Assembly (NCBI GenBank): GCA_030625695.1
Contig: DAOUQK010000017.1
Span: 1 to 22,467, forward strand
Length of the DNA stretch: 22,467 nucleotides
Reading direction: 5' to 3'
DNA from: Paracoccaceae bacterium
GTDB lineage: Bacteria > Pseudomonadota > Alphaproteobacteria > Rhodobacterales > Rhodobacteraceae
Of this stretch, positions 7,150 through 15,042 are shown piece by piece. The translations under genes were made by a program, and so were the position numbers. Every line of letters starts with the position of its first letter. Within the stretch, counting starts at the first letter, position 1. The notes beneath the pieces were generated by a model. It saw nothing but the letters and a program-made list of their open reading frames with translations, was not told where the DNA came from and ran no database searches.

Positions 7150-7239
7150 AAGTCGATGACAATACCATTCGTTAAATTTTGATTTACGCGCTATCTTTGG
7201 GCCAACAATAAAAATACGACCAAAATATGAGGCAGTAGA

Positions 7240-8559
7240 ATGGCAAGAATCAGTGTCTTTGGCATTGGCTATGTAGGCGTGGTTTCCGCGGCCTGCCTGG
7301 CAAAAGATGGTCACGATGTGATCACAGTTGACGTAGACCCCGGAAAAATCGCTTCTATCAACAAAGGCCTTTCACCGATCGTTGAAAACGGCCTGGATGA
7401 GTTGATCCATGATGGGGTTGCAGCGGGAAAGTTGATTGCGACCGACGATGTGCAGTTTGCCATCGACAATACGGATGCCACGTTCATCTGCGTCGGCACG
7501 CCCAGCGCGCCGGATGGGTCGGTCGGGCTAAAGTATGTCAAGTCGGTGTGCGAAGGCATTGGTGCCGCACTGGCCACAAAAGACGCGTTCCATTCGGTTG
7601 TCATCCGTTCAACCATCGTTCCGGGCAGCACCGAAGAGACCTGTATCCCGGCGCTTGAAAAATTCTCAGGCAAGGTCGCTGGTAAAGGGTTTGGGGTCGG
7701 ATATTACCCGGAATTCCTGCGCGAAAGCACCGCGATTGAGGATTATTACGCCCCTGGCCTGATCGTATTCGGTTCGATGGACGAACCCACCGCGAAAATC
7801 CTGACTGACCTGAATAGCGGGCTGAACTGCAAGATTCACACCGTTGATCTGCGTACCGCCGAAATGGTCAAGTATACTTCGAACACCTGGCGCGCGGTCA
7901 AGGTGACCTTTGCCAATGAGATCGGCAATATCGCTAAGGCCAGCGGGCTAGACGGTCAGACAGTGATGGAAATCCTGTGCTCTGACGACAAAATCGCCAT
8001 GTCCAGCCATTTCATGCGCCCCGGCTTTGCCTTTGGTGGTTCTTGTCTACCCAAGGACGTTCGCGCCCTGCGTTATCTGGCGCGCAGCACCGGAACCGAG
8101 GCGCATTTGTTGCACGCGGTGATCGACGCCAACGAGGCACAGATCCGGCGGGCCGAGGCAATGGTCAAGAAATCCGGCGCCAAAAATGTTGGTTTTGTCG
8201 GCATCAGCTTTAAACCCGGCACGGATGACTTACGCGAAAGCCCGCTGGCAGAGCTGGCGGCGCGGCTGATCAAAGACGGGGTTGGGGTGAACATCTATGA
8301 CCCTTACGTTTATCAAGCCTATGCATCGGGGAATTCGGCGTTTGGCCGGGGTAATGATGTTATCCCGGATCTGGAGAAACGAATTGTTCCCAATCTGGAC
8401 GACATGATCGACGGTTCTGATGCCATTTTGGTCGGAAACTTCTATTCCGAAACGATTGACCAGTTGGAAGTCGCGGCCGGCTCTCGTCCTGTTCTGGATC
8501 TGACGCGGATGAAGCGCGACATGGTTTCGCAAGGGCAATACGAAGGTATTTGTTGGTAA
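7240..8559 (+). CDS. algD: AlgD, GDP-mannose 6-dehydrogenase
   Basis: A 439-residue UDP-glucose/GDP-mannose dehydrogenase-family enzyme. It oxidises GDP-mannose to GDP-mannuronate, the committed step of alginate synthesis in the cytoplasm. The N-terminal Rossmann fold has GIGYVG (8-13); YYPEFLRES (155-163), KYTSNTWRAVKVTFANEIG (211-229) and FGGSCLPKD with catalytic C269 (265-273) follow. KPGTDDLRESP and the terminal EGICW are as I recall in Pseudomonas AlgD (436 aa); I recall UDP-glucose dehydrogenases as having KYAAN-type sequence at the TSNTW segment. GAGGC lies about 8 nt before the ATG. It is the first gene of a nine-gene operon, 5 nt ahead of alg8. All catalytic positions look intact, so GDP-mannuronate supply is expected. 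Confidence 0.94.
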   Translation: MARISVFGIGYVGVVSAACLAKDGHDVITVDVDPGKIASINKGLSPIVENGLDELIHDGVAAGKLIATDDVQFAIDNTDATFICVGTPSAPDGSVGLKYVKSVCEGIGAALATKDAFHSVVIRSTIVPGSTEETCIPALEKFSGKVAGKGFGVGYYPEFLRESTAIEDYYAPGLIVFGSMDEPTAKILTDLNSGLNCKIHTVDLRTAEMVKYTSNTWRAVKVTFANEIGNIAKASGLDGQTVMEILCSDDKIAMSSHFMRPGFAFGGSCLPKDVRALRYLARSTGTEAHLLHAVIDANEAQIRRAEAMVKKSGAKNVGFVGISFKPGTDDLRESPLAELAARLIKDGVGVNIYDPYVYQAYASGNSAFGRGNDVIPDLEKRIVPNLDDMIDGSDAILVGNFYSETIDQLEVAAGSRPVLDLTRMKRDMVSQGQYEGICW

Positions 8560-8564
8560 CCGGC

Positions 8565-10046
8565 ATGCACAATCTCCTCTCACATGGGGCGTATTTTGCA
8601 ATTATCACTCTTCTGATGTCCCTAGTCCCATCAGGGTTTCTAGGGGATGTGAAATACGCCACGAACACGATTCTTATCCTCGGGGTTCTCGGGACGTGGC
8701 GCTATTCCTGGGCGACGATCAACTTCACCCGGGCGGTCATTTTCCGCAGGATAATTTACCCGCGTCGAAAGGCGCGCGCGCACGCGCGGTTCAAGGCCGA
8801 GGCTGTGCCCTGCCACGCCTTTTTTCTGGTGACGTCCTATATGGTCGAGCCGGAAACAACGGTGCCAGTTTATCACAGCATCTTCGAGGCCGCCGCAAGG
8901 GCGCGTGATGGTGCCACAGTTGTTGTTTCTGTCGTGGATGGCGCGGATGGGCGGCTGATTCAGGATATATACAACCGGATCAACGTGGACATGAGCCGGG
9001 TAAAGCTGATCATCGACCGGATCACGGCCAACGGCAAACGCGATGCTTTGGTTCAATCGCTGAACATCATTTCGAGCCATTCGCCAACCGCGCGCGATAT
9101 CGTGATCTTTATCGATGGCGATACATGTGTGCCACGCGATATCGTTGCAGAGTCCGCACCGATGTTTACCAACAAGAATCTGGGCGCTCTGACCACCGAC
9201 GAAGGTGTTATTATCGAAAAGAAGAACCTGTTTCGTGACTGGTTCATTTTACGGTTCAATCAGCGTCAGGTGATGATGTGCTCAATGGGGCTTAGCAACC
9301 GGGTGTTGACGTTGACCGGGCGGATGTCGGTTTTCCGCGCTGATTTGGCGACTGACCCCAGCTTTTGTGATGGTATTAACCACGACTATCTTGATCACTG
9401 GCGTCTGGGACGGGTCAACTTTCTGACGGGCGACGATAAATCCACATGGTTCTGGTTGTTGAAAAATGGCTATGAGATGGGGTATCTGCCCGATGTTCGT
9501 TCGCTTTCAATGGAAACCCAGCCGCGCCCCGGTTTTTTCGACAGTTCCAAGGTTCTGATGGTGCGGTGGTTCGGCAACATGATACGAACCAATGGCCGGG
9601 CCTTGCGGCTAAGCCCAAATCTGATTGGCCGTTTTACCTGGTGGTCGGTTTTCGATCAACGCGTTTCGATGTGGACGACGCTGGTTGGGCCGATTTCGGT
9701 CTTTATTGCAGCGGTTCTTCATTCTCCCATGGTGATCCCGGCCTATGTCGCCTGGGTTATGCTGACCAGATACGTGTTTTGCTTGGTGATATCACTTTTC
9801 CGAGGTAGCTGGTTCCCGATAACCTATCCATTCATCCTGTATTTCGGGCAAATTGCTGGCGCTACTGTCAAAACCTTCGTATTCTTCCGCCTGGACAAGC
9901 AGAAATGGACACGCCAAGGAAGCGGCACATCGAAAACAGTGAAAATCCCATTTGCTGAGCAACTTAAGGCGCTTGAATCAACCGTGCATCATGGTCTGGC
10001 CTTGGCTGGCCTGACTTTGGCCGTTCTATTCCTTACCCAGATATGA
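8565..10046 (+). CDS. alg8: Alg8, membrane beta-1,4-mannuronan synthase (GT2)
   Basis: A 493-residue inner-membrane family-2 glycosyltransferase that polymerises GDP-mannuronate. Two N-terminal membrane segments (about 10-27 and 33-60) precede the catalytic domain, which has the metal-binding DGD (184-186), a CSMGLSNRVLTLTGRMSVFR stretch (239-258), the TGDDKSTWFW region (288-297) with its acidic pair, and QRVSMW (365-370), the counterpart of the family QxxRW motif. Further membrane helices cover about 370-445 and the C-terminus. The ATG at 8565 (MHNLLSHG) matches the Pseudomonas MHRLKHG start and its 494-residue length; TTG codons at 8550 and 8553 overlapping algD are less likely. No active-site loss is apparent. 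It is expected to work with Alg44, encoded next. Confidence 0.93.
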   Translation: MHNLLSHGAYFAIITLLMSLVPSGFLGDVKYATNTILILGVLGTWRYSWATINFTRAVIFRRIIYPRRKARAHARFKAEAVPCHAFFLVTSYMVEPETTVPVYHSIFEAAARARDGATVVVSVVDGADGRLIQDIYNRINVDMSRVKLIIDRITANGKRDALVQSLNIISSHSPTARDIVIFIDGDTCVPRDIVAESAPMFTNKNLGALTTDEGVIIEKKNLFRDWFILRFNQRQVMMCSMGLSNRVLTLTGRMSVFRADLATDPSFCDGINHDYLDHWRLGRVNFLTGDDKSTWFWLLKNGYEMGYLPDVRSLSMETQPRPGFFDSSKVLMVRWFGNMIRTNGRALRLSPNLIGRFTWWSVFDQRVSMWTTLVGPISVFIAAVLHSPMVIPAYVAWVMLTRYVFCLVISLFRGSWFPITYPFILYFGQIAGATVKTFVFFRLDKQKWTRQGSGTSKTVKIPFAEQLKALESTVHHGLALAGLTLAVLFLTQI

Positions 10047-10071
10047 CCGATTTGATTGGTTCGAGAAAAAC

Positions 10072-11247
10072 ATGACAAACTCAACCCCGCCCTCTCTGTT
10101 TAGTGTCCCGGACCCTAAAGTCCCAGCTGACCCAAGAGCAGTGCCGCCAGGTGCAGAGGCACAACCGGCACCGGCGCAAGTTGCTCCTATGGAACCGACG
10201 TCAGATGCTCCGGTGCCACAGGATTTCGTTTATCAAAATGAACATCCTGAACTGCCTGTGCCATTCAAAGCCGTGATTGCCGGCCATTCGCTTGACGGAC
10301 TACGGCTTTCGGTGACGGCGGCGTTTGTGACGATTGGTGGCGCCTTCGAAACTTCCTCGGTTGGCCACAAGGAAATTGTCCAGTTAGTGTTCCAGTTCAA
10401 AGGGTTTTCGGTCACGCTTTATCCCGAAATGGTTGTCGCCGGATCGCGTGCATCGGGTGAAATGACGTTGCAATTCCAGGACCCGTTGGGTGATCATCTT
10501 CCTCAGCTGCGGTATATCCTGAATACGTTCATTGCCGGTGATTTTGTGACGATGAATGGAATGCTTGGCTTTTCCGGCCCGGTCAAACCAAAGGTTGTCA
10601 AAACGGATGACGCCGCCAACCCGAAACGCCGGATTCGCAGCATTGCGGTTGCAGTGATTTCTGCCTCACTTATTCTGATGGCCACGAACATTTTGATATC
10701 GCGCGCCACAAAAGCCTATGAATCCCGCCCGATTTTCATCACCCGAGCAGGCTCGCAGATGACGGCCACCGCCGCCGGACAGATCGGGTATCTGAACCCG
10801 GGCGCCAAAAAGGGCGAGGTGGTTTATTCGATCAATACCAATTCCGGAGACGTTCTTAGCTTTACGTTACCGTGCGACTGCGAAGTCGCTGTTTATGAAG
10901 GTGTATTCGAAGGCGCAACAGTTCTTCCAATTGACATAATTTTATCACTTTTTGATTCTAGTTCTGAACCACGGGTAGAAACCCGCATGAGCATAGAAGG
11001 GCTTTCGAAGGTGCTGGACGGCAACAAAGTATTTCTGGAACTGGCGGATGGGCGGGTAATTCCCTCCAATATCCTTGTCACAGCTTCCACCAATACGGCG
11101 TCGCTGCGCGGGGATCTTTTTGTTCCGGTCATCATCGTCCCGGAAGAAGGCATTTTGAACAGTAGTGACATTGGAAAATCCGGGCGCTTGCGCATTTCCA
11201 AAACACTGTTTGGCTTTGCAATTCCCAGTGTATTGGACTTGTTATGA
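10072..11247 (+). CDS. alg44: Alg44-like co-polymerase with degenerate PilZ domain
   Basis: A 391-residue inner-membrane protein equivalent to Alg44, the c-di-GMP receptor and co-polymerase of Alg8. Layout: Pro/Ala-rich N-terminus (1-50), cytoplasmic PilZ-like domain (about 52-170), one membrane helix (190-210) and a periplasmic membrane-fusion-type part with the shared PCDC motif (267-270). QFQDPLGDHLPQLRYIL (134-150) matches the end of the Pseudomonas PilZ domain, which fixes the register. In that register the c-di-GMP RxxxR arginines are N56 and E60, the DxS positions are not conserved (GG 89-90 remains), and a third contact arginine is E130. It probably does not bind c-di-GMP in the known way. 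The ATG lies 25 nt after alg8; the stop overlaps the next gene by 4 nt (ATGA). Confidence 0.87.
   Translation: MTNSTPPSLFSVPDPKVPADPRAVPPGAEAQPAPAQVAPMEPTSDAPVPQDFVYQNEHPELPVPFKAVIAGHSLDGLRLSVTAAFVTIGGAFETSSVGHKEIVQLVFQFKGFSVTLYPEMVVAGSRASGEMTLQFQDPLGDHLPQLRYILNTFIAGDFVTMNGMLGFSGPVKPKVVKTDDAANPKRRIRSIAVAVISASLILMATNILISRATKAYESRPIFITRAGSQMTATAAGQIGYLNPGAKKGEVVYSINTNSGDVLSFTLPCDCEVAVYEGVFEGATVLPIDIILSLFDSSSEPRVETRMSIEGLSKVLDGNKVFLELADGRVIPSNILVTASTNTASLRGDLFVPVIIVPEEGILNSSDIGKSGRLRISKTLFGFAIPSVLDLL
10931..10959 (+). promoter_or_regulatory. Possible internal promoter within alg44
   Basis: A perfect TTGACA (10931-10936), 17 nt, then GATTCT (10954-10959, 3 of 6), inside an unusually AT-rich pocket of the coding sequence (about 10925-10970). 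It could supply extra transcripts for the algA-to-algL half of the operon. The AT-rich codons may also be fortuitous. Confidence 0.22.
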
Positions 11248-12659
11248 CTTTGGTTACTCCTCTCATCATTTGCGGCGGTTCAGGCACACGGCTGTGGCCG
11301 GTATCGCGCAAGCAGAGCCCGAAGCAGTTTCAGAAAATGGACGGTTCGGCCTCGGAAACCTTTTTCCAGTCCGCGGTGAAACGTCACTGCGGCGACGGGT
11401 ATGACACGCCAATCATAGTTTCTTCGGCAATGCATTCGGATGTCCTGGCACAGCAATTGTCGGAAATCGACCAGGATGCTGAAATCATCTATGAACCGAT
11501 GGGGCGCAACACCGGACCGGCCGTTTTGGCCGCTGCAATCCGTCTTTATCAGAAAAACCCCGAAGCACTGATGGTTGTCGTACCGGCAGATCACATCATC
11601 GACGGAGATCTGAACAGCACAATCATGGGTATGATCGAACCGGCAAAAGCTGGCCACATCATCACGTTTGGCATCAAACCGCGCTATGCGGAAACCGGGT
11701 TTGGTTACATCACAGACGGCGGCCCGATCATTAAATACCCTGGCCTGCACCTCGTCGAACGGTTTGTGGAAAAACCACCAAGGCGTAAAGCCCGGTTGCT
11801 GGTTGAAAGCGACCTTGCCTATTGGGCCTCGGGTCTCAGCATGTTTTCGGCCCGTACAATCATTGACGAATATACCAAGTATGATCCAAATACGGTCGAA
11901 GCGGTCAAGCTGGCGGTAACCGAAGGTGAATTCCGCGATAACGGGCTGTTGCTGAAGGAAGAGCATTTTGCCAGGGCAACGTCGGATTCCACCGAAAGCA
12001 TGGTGTTCGAGAAAAGCCGCCACATCGCTTTGGCCCCACTGGATGTTCAGTGGTCGGACGTTGGCAGCTGGACGGCGATGTACGGCATTTCCAAAGCCAA
12101 TCATCATGGCAACGTTTTGCAGGGCGATGTCATCGCCGTTGACTCCTCAAATTCGATGGTCCGTTCAACATCACGTCTGGTGACTTTGGTCGGGGTGTCT
12201 GACATCATTGTCGTGGATACGCCGGATGCGTTGTTGGTGACAAAAGTTGGTCAATGTCAAAGTGTTAAGCGGGTGGCCGAGGCTCTCAAGGCAGAACACC
12301 GGGTTGAAGTAGAGAAGCACGCCCCGGCTCCCACTGCCGTTGAGGAACCGGCTTTGACCAGGGTCACACAGATCGTCAAAACAGATGCCATTGATATGAT
12401 TTCGGTGGAAATTCAACCGGGTGAATCGATGGAGTTGGACGCCTATGAAAAGCGCGATATTCTGGTTGTTTCGGGCGCTGTTGTGATCTCGGAAAAAGGC
12501 GTCAAAACGCCTTTGAATGAAGGGCACCGGATGGATTTGATCAATGAATCGCCTATCGTGTTGGCCAACAATTCAAAGGTTACCGCCATCGTTGTTCTGA
12601 CGGCCGTTCTGATTCACGCCGATGACAAAGTTCCCCAACCGATACCTCTCTATGCCTAG
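11244..12659 (+). CDS. algA: AlgA-like mannose-1-phosphate guanylyltransferase with degenerate isomerase cupin
   Basis: A 471-residue protein with the two-domain layout of bifunctional PMI/GMP enzymes. The N-terminal nucleotidyltransferase (1-345) makes GDP-mannose and keeps GGSGTRLWPVSRKQSPKQF (11-29), PADHII (114-119), ETGFGYI (150-156), FVEKP (174-178) and SDVGSW (271-276). The C-terminal cupin (about 372-460) should carry the zinc-binding QMHHHRAEHW-type motif of phosphomannose isomerase. Instead PGESMELDAYEKRDILVVSG (392-411) has no histidine there, so isomerase activity is probably lost and mannose-6-phosphate must come from another enzyme. WNSGMF is altered to WASGLSMF (194-201). It starts in an ATGA overlap with alg44 and overlaps the next gene by 8 nt. 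GDP-mannose supply for AlgD is the expected role. Confidence 0.88.
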   Translation: MTLVTPLIICGGSGTRLWPVSRKQSPKQFQKMDGSASETFFQSAVKRHCGDGYDTPIIVSSAMHSDVLAQQLSEIDQDAEIIYEPMGRNTGPAVLAAAIRLYQKNPEALMVVVPADHIIDGDLNSTIMGMIEPAKAGHIITFGIKPRYAETGFGYITDGGPIIKYPGLHLVERFVEKPPRRKARLLVESDLAYWASGLSMFSARTIIDEYTKYDPNTVEAVKLAVTEGEFRDNGLLLKEEHFARATSDSTESMVFEKSRHIALAPLDVQWSDVGSWTAMYGISKANHHGNVLQGDVIAVDSSNSMVRSTSRLVTLVGVSDIIVVDTPDALLVTKVGQCQSVKRVAEALKAEHRVEVEKHAPAPTAVEEPALTRVTQIVKTDAIDMISVEIQPGESMELDAYEKRDILVVSGAVVISEKGVKTPLNEGHRMDLINESPIVLANNSKVTAIVVLTAVLIHADDKVPQPIPLYA

Positions 12660-14244
12660 ACGTTTGCGCCCTGAAATATCCGTAAAGGGGCAAACCGGCC
12701 GTATCTGGCGGCATTTTCTGACTATCGCATTGTTCATCTCGCTGGCGACGCCCGGGCATACCCTGCCAAAGGTGGATGTGCCCAAGTTGCGGGTGGACAT
12801 TCAAACCCTTGAGACGACGATAAACGACACTTCGGTGGGGATATTACCACCGTATCAAGCCGCCCGTCAGGTGGGATTGGAATCGTTTGTTGAAACTGGC
12901 GCGATTTTCACTGGCCGCGTATCGGGATGGCTGGGCGCACGCAAGGGCGCGGTCTTAAGCGGTCAGACCATGGATGTGCGTCTTGGGTTGGTGAAACTGG
13001 CGCAAGCTGACGGGGCGCCGGGGAATGAAGCGGTTCTTAAGGCATTAGGCAGCGAAAACACCCACGCCTTGGTTCTGCTAAGCGGCGAAGCCACCCTTTC
13101 AGACATTCGCGGATTGCTGGCGATAAACCGCCTGCAAGTGGCCCCTCTTGGGCCGTCTTTGACGCTGGACGTGCCGCTTATCATCTGGACCAAGGCAAGT
13201 GTGCGATTGGGGTTGGGGGAAACCCTGTTGTTGAACCGTGCCAGCGGGGCGTTTGTCCTGAACTTCGGAAATATGAATATTGACCATGCAACCATTGCGG
13301 TGACAGGTGATGAAAATCAGTTCAGCCCCAAGTTTATCCCGTTTATCGCGACGGCCGGCAGTGGGTCAGTTCAGGTTGATGGCGCGGCTATTTCCGGCCT
13401 GGGGTTTGGCCATTCGGCAAAGTTCTCGGGTTTTTCGGTGGTGCGGCATGCTTTGTCCCCGGCCCGCTATCCCACGCGCATCACCAATAGCGTTTTTTCC
13501 GATGTCGCCGGGGTTTCGATCCAGGGTGTTTCGCACGCAGTTGTTCAGGGGAACAATTTCCGTGAAACCCGCGCCAGCGCGGTGGCTTTGGCAAGGTCAT
13601 CTTATGGGCGGGTAGTATCCAACGTGTTTACGGGCGGGATGCCAACCAATGCAATCCGCATTGCGGATGGTTCAAACAATGCCATCGTTGCCGGAAATAT
13701 CATCTTAAAAGGAGAGCGCGCCGGCATTGTTGTGAAAAACAACAGCAAAGCTGCGTTGGTAACCAACAATATCGTCTGGCGCCGGGACGGCGGTGGCATT
13801 CAGGTGGTGAAATCCGATTGCGGACAGGTTTCGGGCAATCTGGTGTTCGGCAATACTCAGAAAGGTATTGAGATGCGCAACAGCCGTGGCAGCCTGATCG
13901 ACGGCAACCTGATTGCGGCAAATCAAAGTGCAGGTATCTGGGTTTCGGCGCAGGATACGACTGACCAAACGTTTATCAGGACCAACCGGATTGCGGGCAA
14001 CGGGTCTGGCCTTGAAACGGCCACGGCCGGCGTATTGGTTTTGGATGGGAATGATTTTTCGTCACAATTTCCCCGGTTACTAAAGGGCGAATGGGCCAGA
14101 CAGACGCATGTCATTGCACGAAATTTAACCGGGCAGGAACAGATTGTGTTTTCGACGAATGGTACGGTTACAGACTCTGTGGACCCTACCAATGCTCAGG
14201 AATTATGCCCAGGCTTGGACAAACCTGGGTTAGTGAGCCAGTAA
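12652..14244 (+). CDS. algG: AlgG-like periplasmic right-handed beta-helix protein lacking the epimerase motif
   Basis: A 530-residue secreted protein (signal region 17-37, ending about LATPGHT) related to AlgG, the periplasmic mannuronan C5-epimerase. It has an N-terminal cap (40-170) and then a right-handed parallel beta-helix with repeated N-x-[IV] turns (NSVFS, GNNFR, SNVFT, GNIIL, NNIVW, GNLVF, DGNLI). Aligning the segment ending in the conserved N of SNVF to AlgG without gaps puts V311-A-L-A314-R-S where AlgG has the catalytic DPHD-R-S. The catalytic histidine position is L313 and both aspartates are gone, so epimerase activity is unlikely. A polymer-binding or scaffold role is inferred. 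The ATG at 12652 overlaps the algA stop; an in-frame ATG at 12622 is possible. One nucleotide separates it from the next gene. Confidence 0.82.
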   Translation: MPRRLRPEISVKGQTGRIWRHFLTIALFISLATPGHTLPKVDVPKLRVDIQTLETTINDTSVGILPPYQAARQVGLESFVETGAIFTGRVSGWLGARKGAVLSGQTMDVRLGLVKLAQADGAPGNEAVLKALGSENTHALVLLSGEATLSDIRGLLAINRLQVAPLGPSLTLDVPLIIWTKASVRLGLGETLLLNRASGAFVLNFGNMNIDHATIAVTGDENQFSPKFIPFIATAGSGSVQVDGAAISGLGFGHSAKFSGFSVVRHALSPARYPTRITNSVFSDVAGVSIQGVSHAVVQGNNFRETRASAVALARSSYGRVVSNVFTGGMPTNAIRIADGSNNAIVAGNIILKGERAGIVVKNNSKAALVTNNIVWRRDGGGIQVVKSDCGQVSGNLVFGNTQKGIEMRNSRGSLIDGNLIAANQSAGIWVSAQDTTDQTFIRTNRIAGNGSGLETATAGVLVLDGNDFSSQFPRLLKGEWARQTHVIARNLTGQEQIVFSTNGTVTDSVDPTNAQELCPGLDKPGLVSQ

Positions 14245-14245
14245 T

Positions 14246-15004
14246 ATGCGGATACACCTGATAATTTTTGCGCTTATGACGGCCTTCGTCGGCAGTCAGG
14301 CGTTTGGCGAGGGCGACATCGAGCTTGCCTTTCCATTTAGCCTTGAATCGCGTCAAATCTCGGTAAAGGTACGCCCCGGGCTAAAAAACACCCGAAGCCT
14401 GCCAAGTGCGTCCTTGCGAAAGGCCCGTCTTAGCATGCTGGAAAAGCAGGTGATTTCGGACGAAAACCTGCGTGCTTTGGCCGATTATGGCGATGGGTTG
14501 GCCGCCTTGAAATATGTGCGAATACTGGTGTCGCGCTATCAAGGTCAGCGTGCGCATGCCTCGGACATTGCATATTACGCGGCGGTTGCGGTCGGATCTG
14601 GACGTGTCTGGCCGTTGCGGGACATGATAAACGCGATGCGTCTGTTAGACCCGGTAACCGAGCCAAAAAAGCGTGTTCGCGAATATATCGCGGTGCTGTA
14701 TGCCCATGCTTGGGCGGGTAATACCATGGCATTGGACGCGGTTGTGGAATTCAACGGCGACGGTCTGTTGTTTGGGGAGATGTCCGACGCAACACGGGCA
14801 AAAATTCTGGCGCAATCCAAGGTAAACGGCAACGGGCGTACTGAATTGAGGTTGGCCGTAAGACTGATGATCAATTCAGAGCGACCGGCCGAGGAAACCA
14901 AATTGGCGCAAACGTATCTGGTGCGAGCGAGTGGGTCAGACAATCTGGCGATCAAAACCACCGCAGAGAACCTGTTGCTTTTGTTGAATGCGACCAAAGA
15001 GTAA
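14246..15004 (+). CDS. Unrecognised secreted helical-repeat protein of the alginate-like operon
   Basis: A 252-residue protein that I do not recognise. It has a clear signal peptide (MRIHLIIFALMTAFVGSQAFG, cleavage about residue 19-21). Residues 60-250 are almost all helical, in the style of TPR/Sel1 arrays, for example LADYGDGLAALKYVRILVS and YIAVLYAHAWAGNTMALDAV. It follows the algG-like gene by 1 nt and precedes the algX-like gene, a position occupied by no helical-repeat protein in the Pseudomonas order as I recall it. A role as a periplasmic assembly partner, perhaps sharing AlgK's job with the 917-residue protein encoded downstream, is inferred from context only. No cysteine lipobox and no catalytic motif are seen. 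Confidence 0.75.
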   Translation: MRIHLIIFALMTAFVGSQAFGEGDIELAFPFSLESRQISVKVRPGLKNTRSLPSASLRKARLSMLEKQVISDENLRALADYGDGLAALKYVRILVSRYQGQRAHASDIAYYAAVAVGSGRVWPLRDMINAMRLLDPVTEPKKRVREYIAVLYAHAWAGNTMALDAVVEFNGDGLLFGEMSDATRAKILAQSKVNGNGRTELRLAVRLMINSERPAEETKLAQTYLVRASGSDNLAIKTTAENLLLLLNATKE

Positions 15005-15042
15005 CTGTGAATAACTGGGTTAAACAAAGTTAAGTGGGGCAG

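Larger units (their letters stand above)
6822..7239. promoter_or_regulatory. Divergent control region between the lyase gene and the algD operon (418 bp)
   Basis: No convincing gene is seen; a 62-codon open frame at 6937-7125 has no start signal or recognisable product. The half next to algD (about 7100-7239) is distinctly AT-rich. It holds candidate promoters for both directions. A CtrA-like TTAA-N7-TTTA sits at 7172-7186. I looked for, and did not find, the AlgU (RpoE-like) GAACTT-type -35 element that drives algD in Pseudomonas, or the GGAAC-N17-GTT element of alphaproteobacterial EcfG. Confidence 0.5.

Noticed and set aside
7172..7186. CtrA binding site TTAA-N7-TTTA before algD
   Set aside because: Only 7 of 8 positions match, in an AT-rich stretch where such matches are expected by chance; kept only as a note in the control region.
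6822..7239. AlgU/RpoE-type promoter for algD as in Pseudomonas
   Set aside because: No GAACTT-type -35 or TCnnA-type -10 with correct spacing was seen.
7240..8559. UDP-glucose 6-dehydrogenase instead of AlgD
   Set aside because: KYTSNTWRAVKVTFANEIG and the terminal EGICW are AlgD-like, and a guanylyltransferase is encoded in the same operon.
8565..10046. Alg8 as a cellulose or hyaluronan synthase
   Set aside because: Size, the MHNLLSHG start, the GRMSVFRA and GDDKS segments and the algD/alg44 neighbours all fit Alg8; no BcsA-type C-terminal PilZ domain is present.
15010..15036. CtrA site in the gap before the algX-like gene
   Set aside because: The TTAA half-sites are 6 nt apart, not 7, and there is no sign of a promoter.
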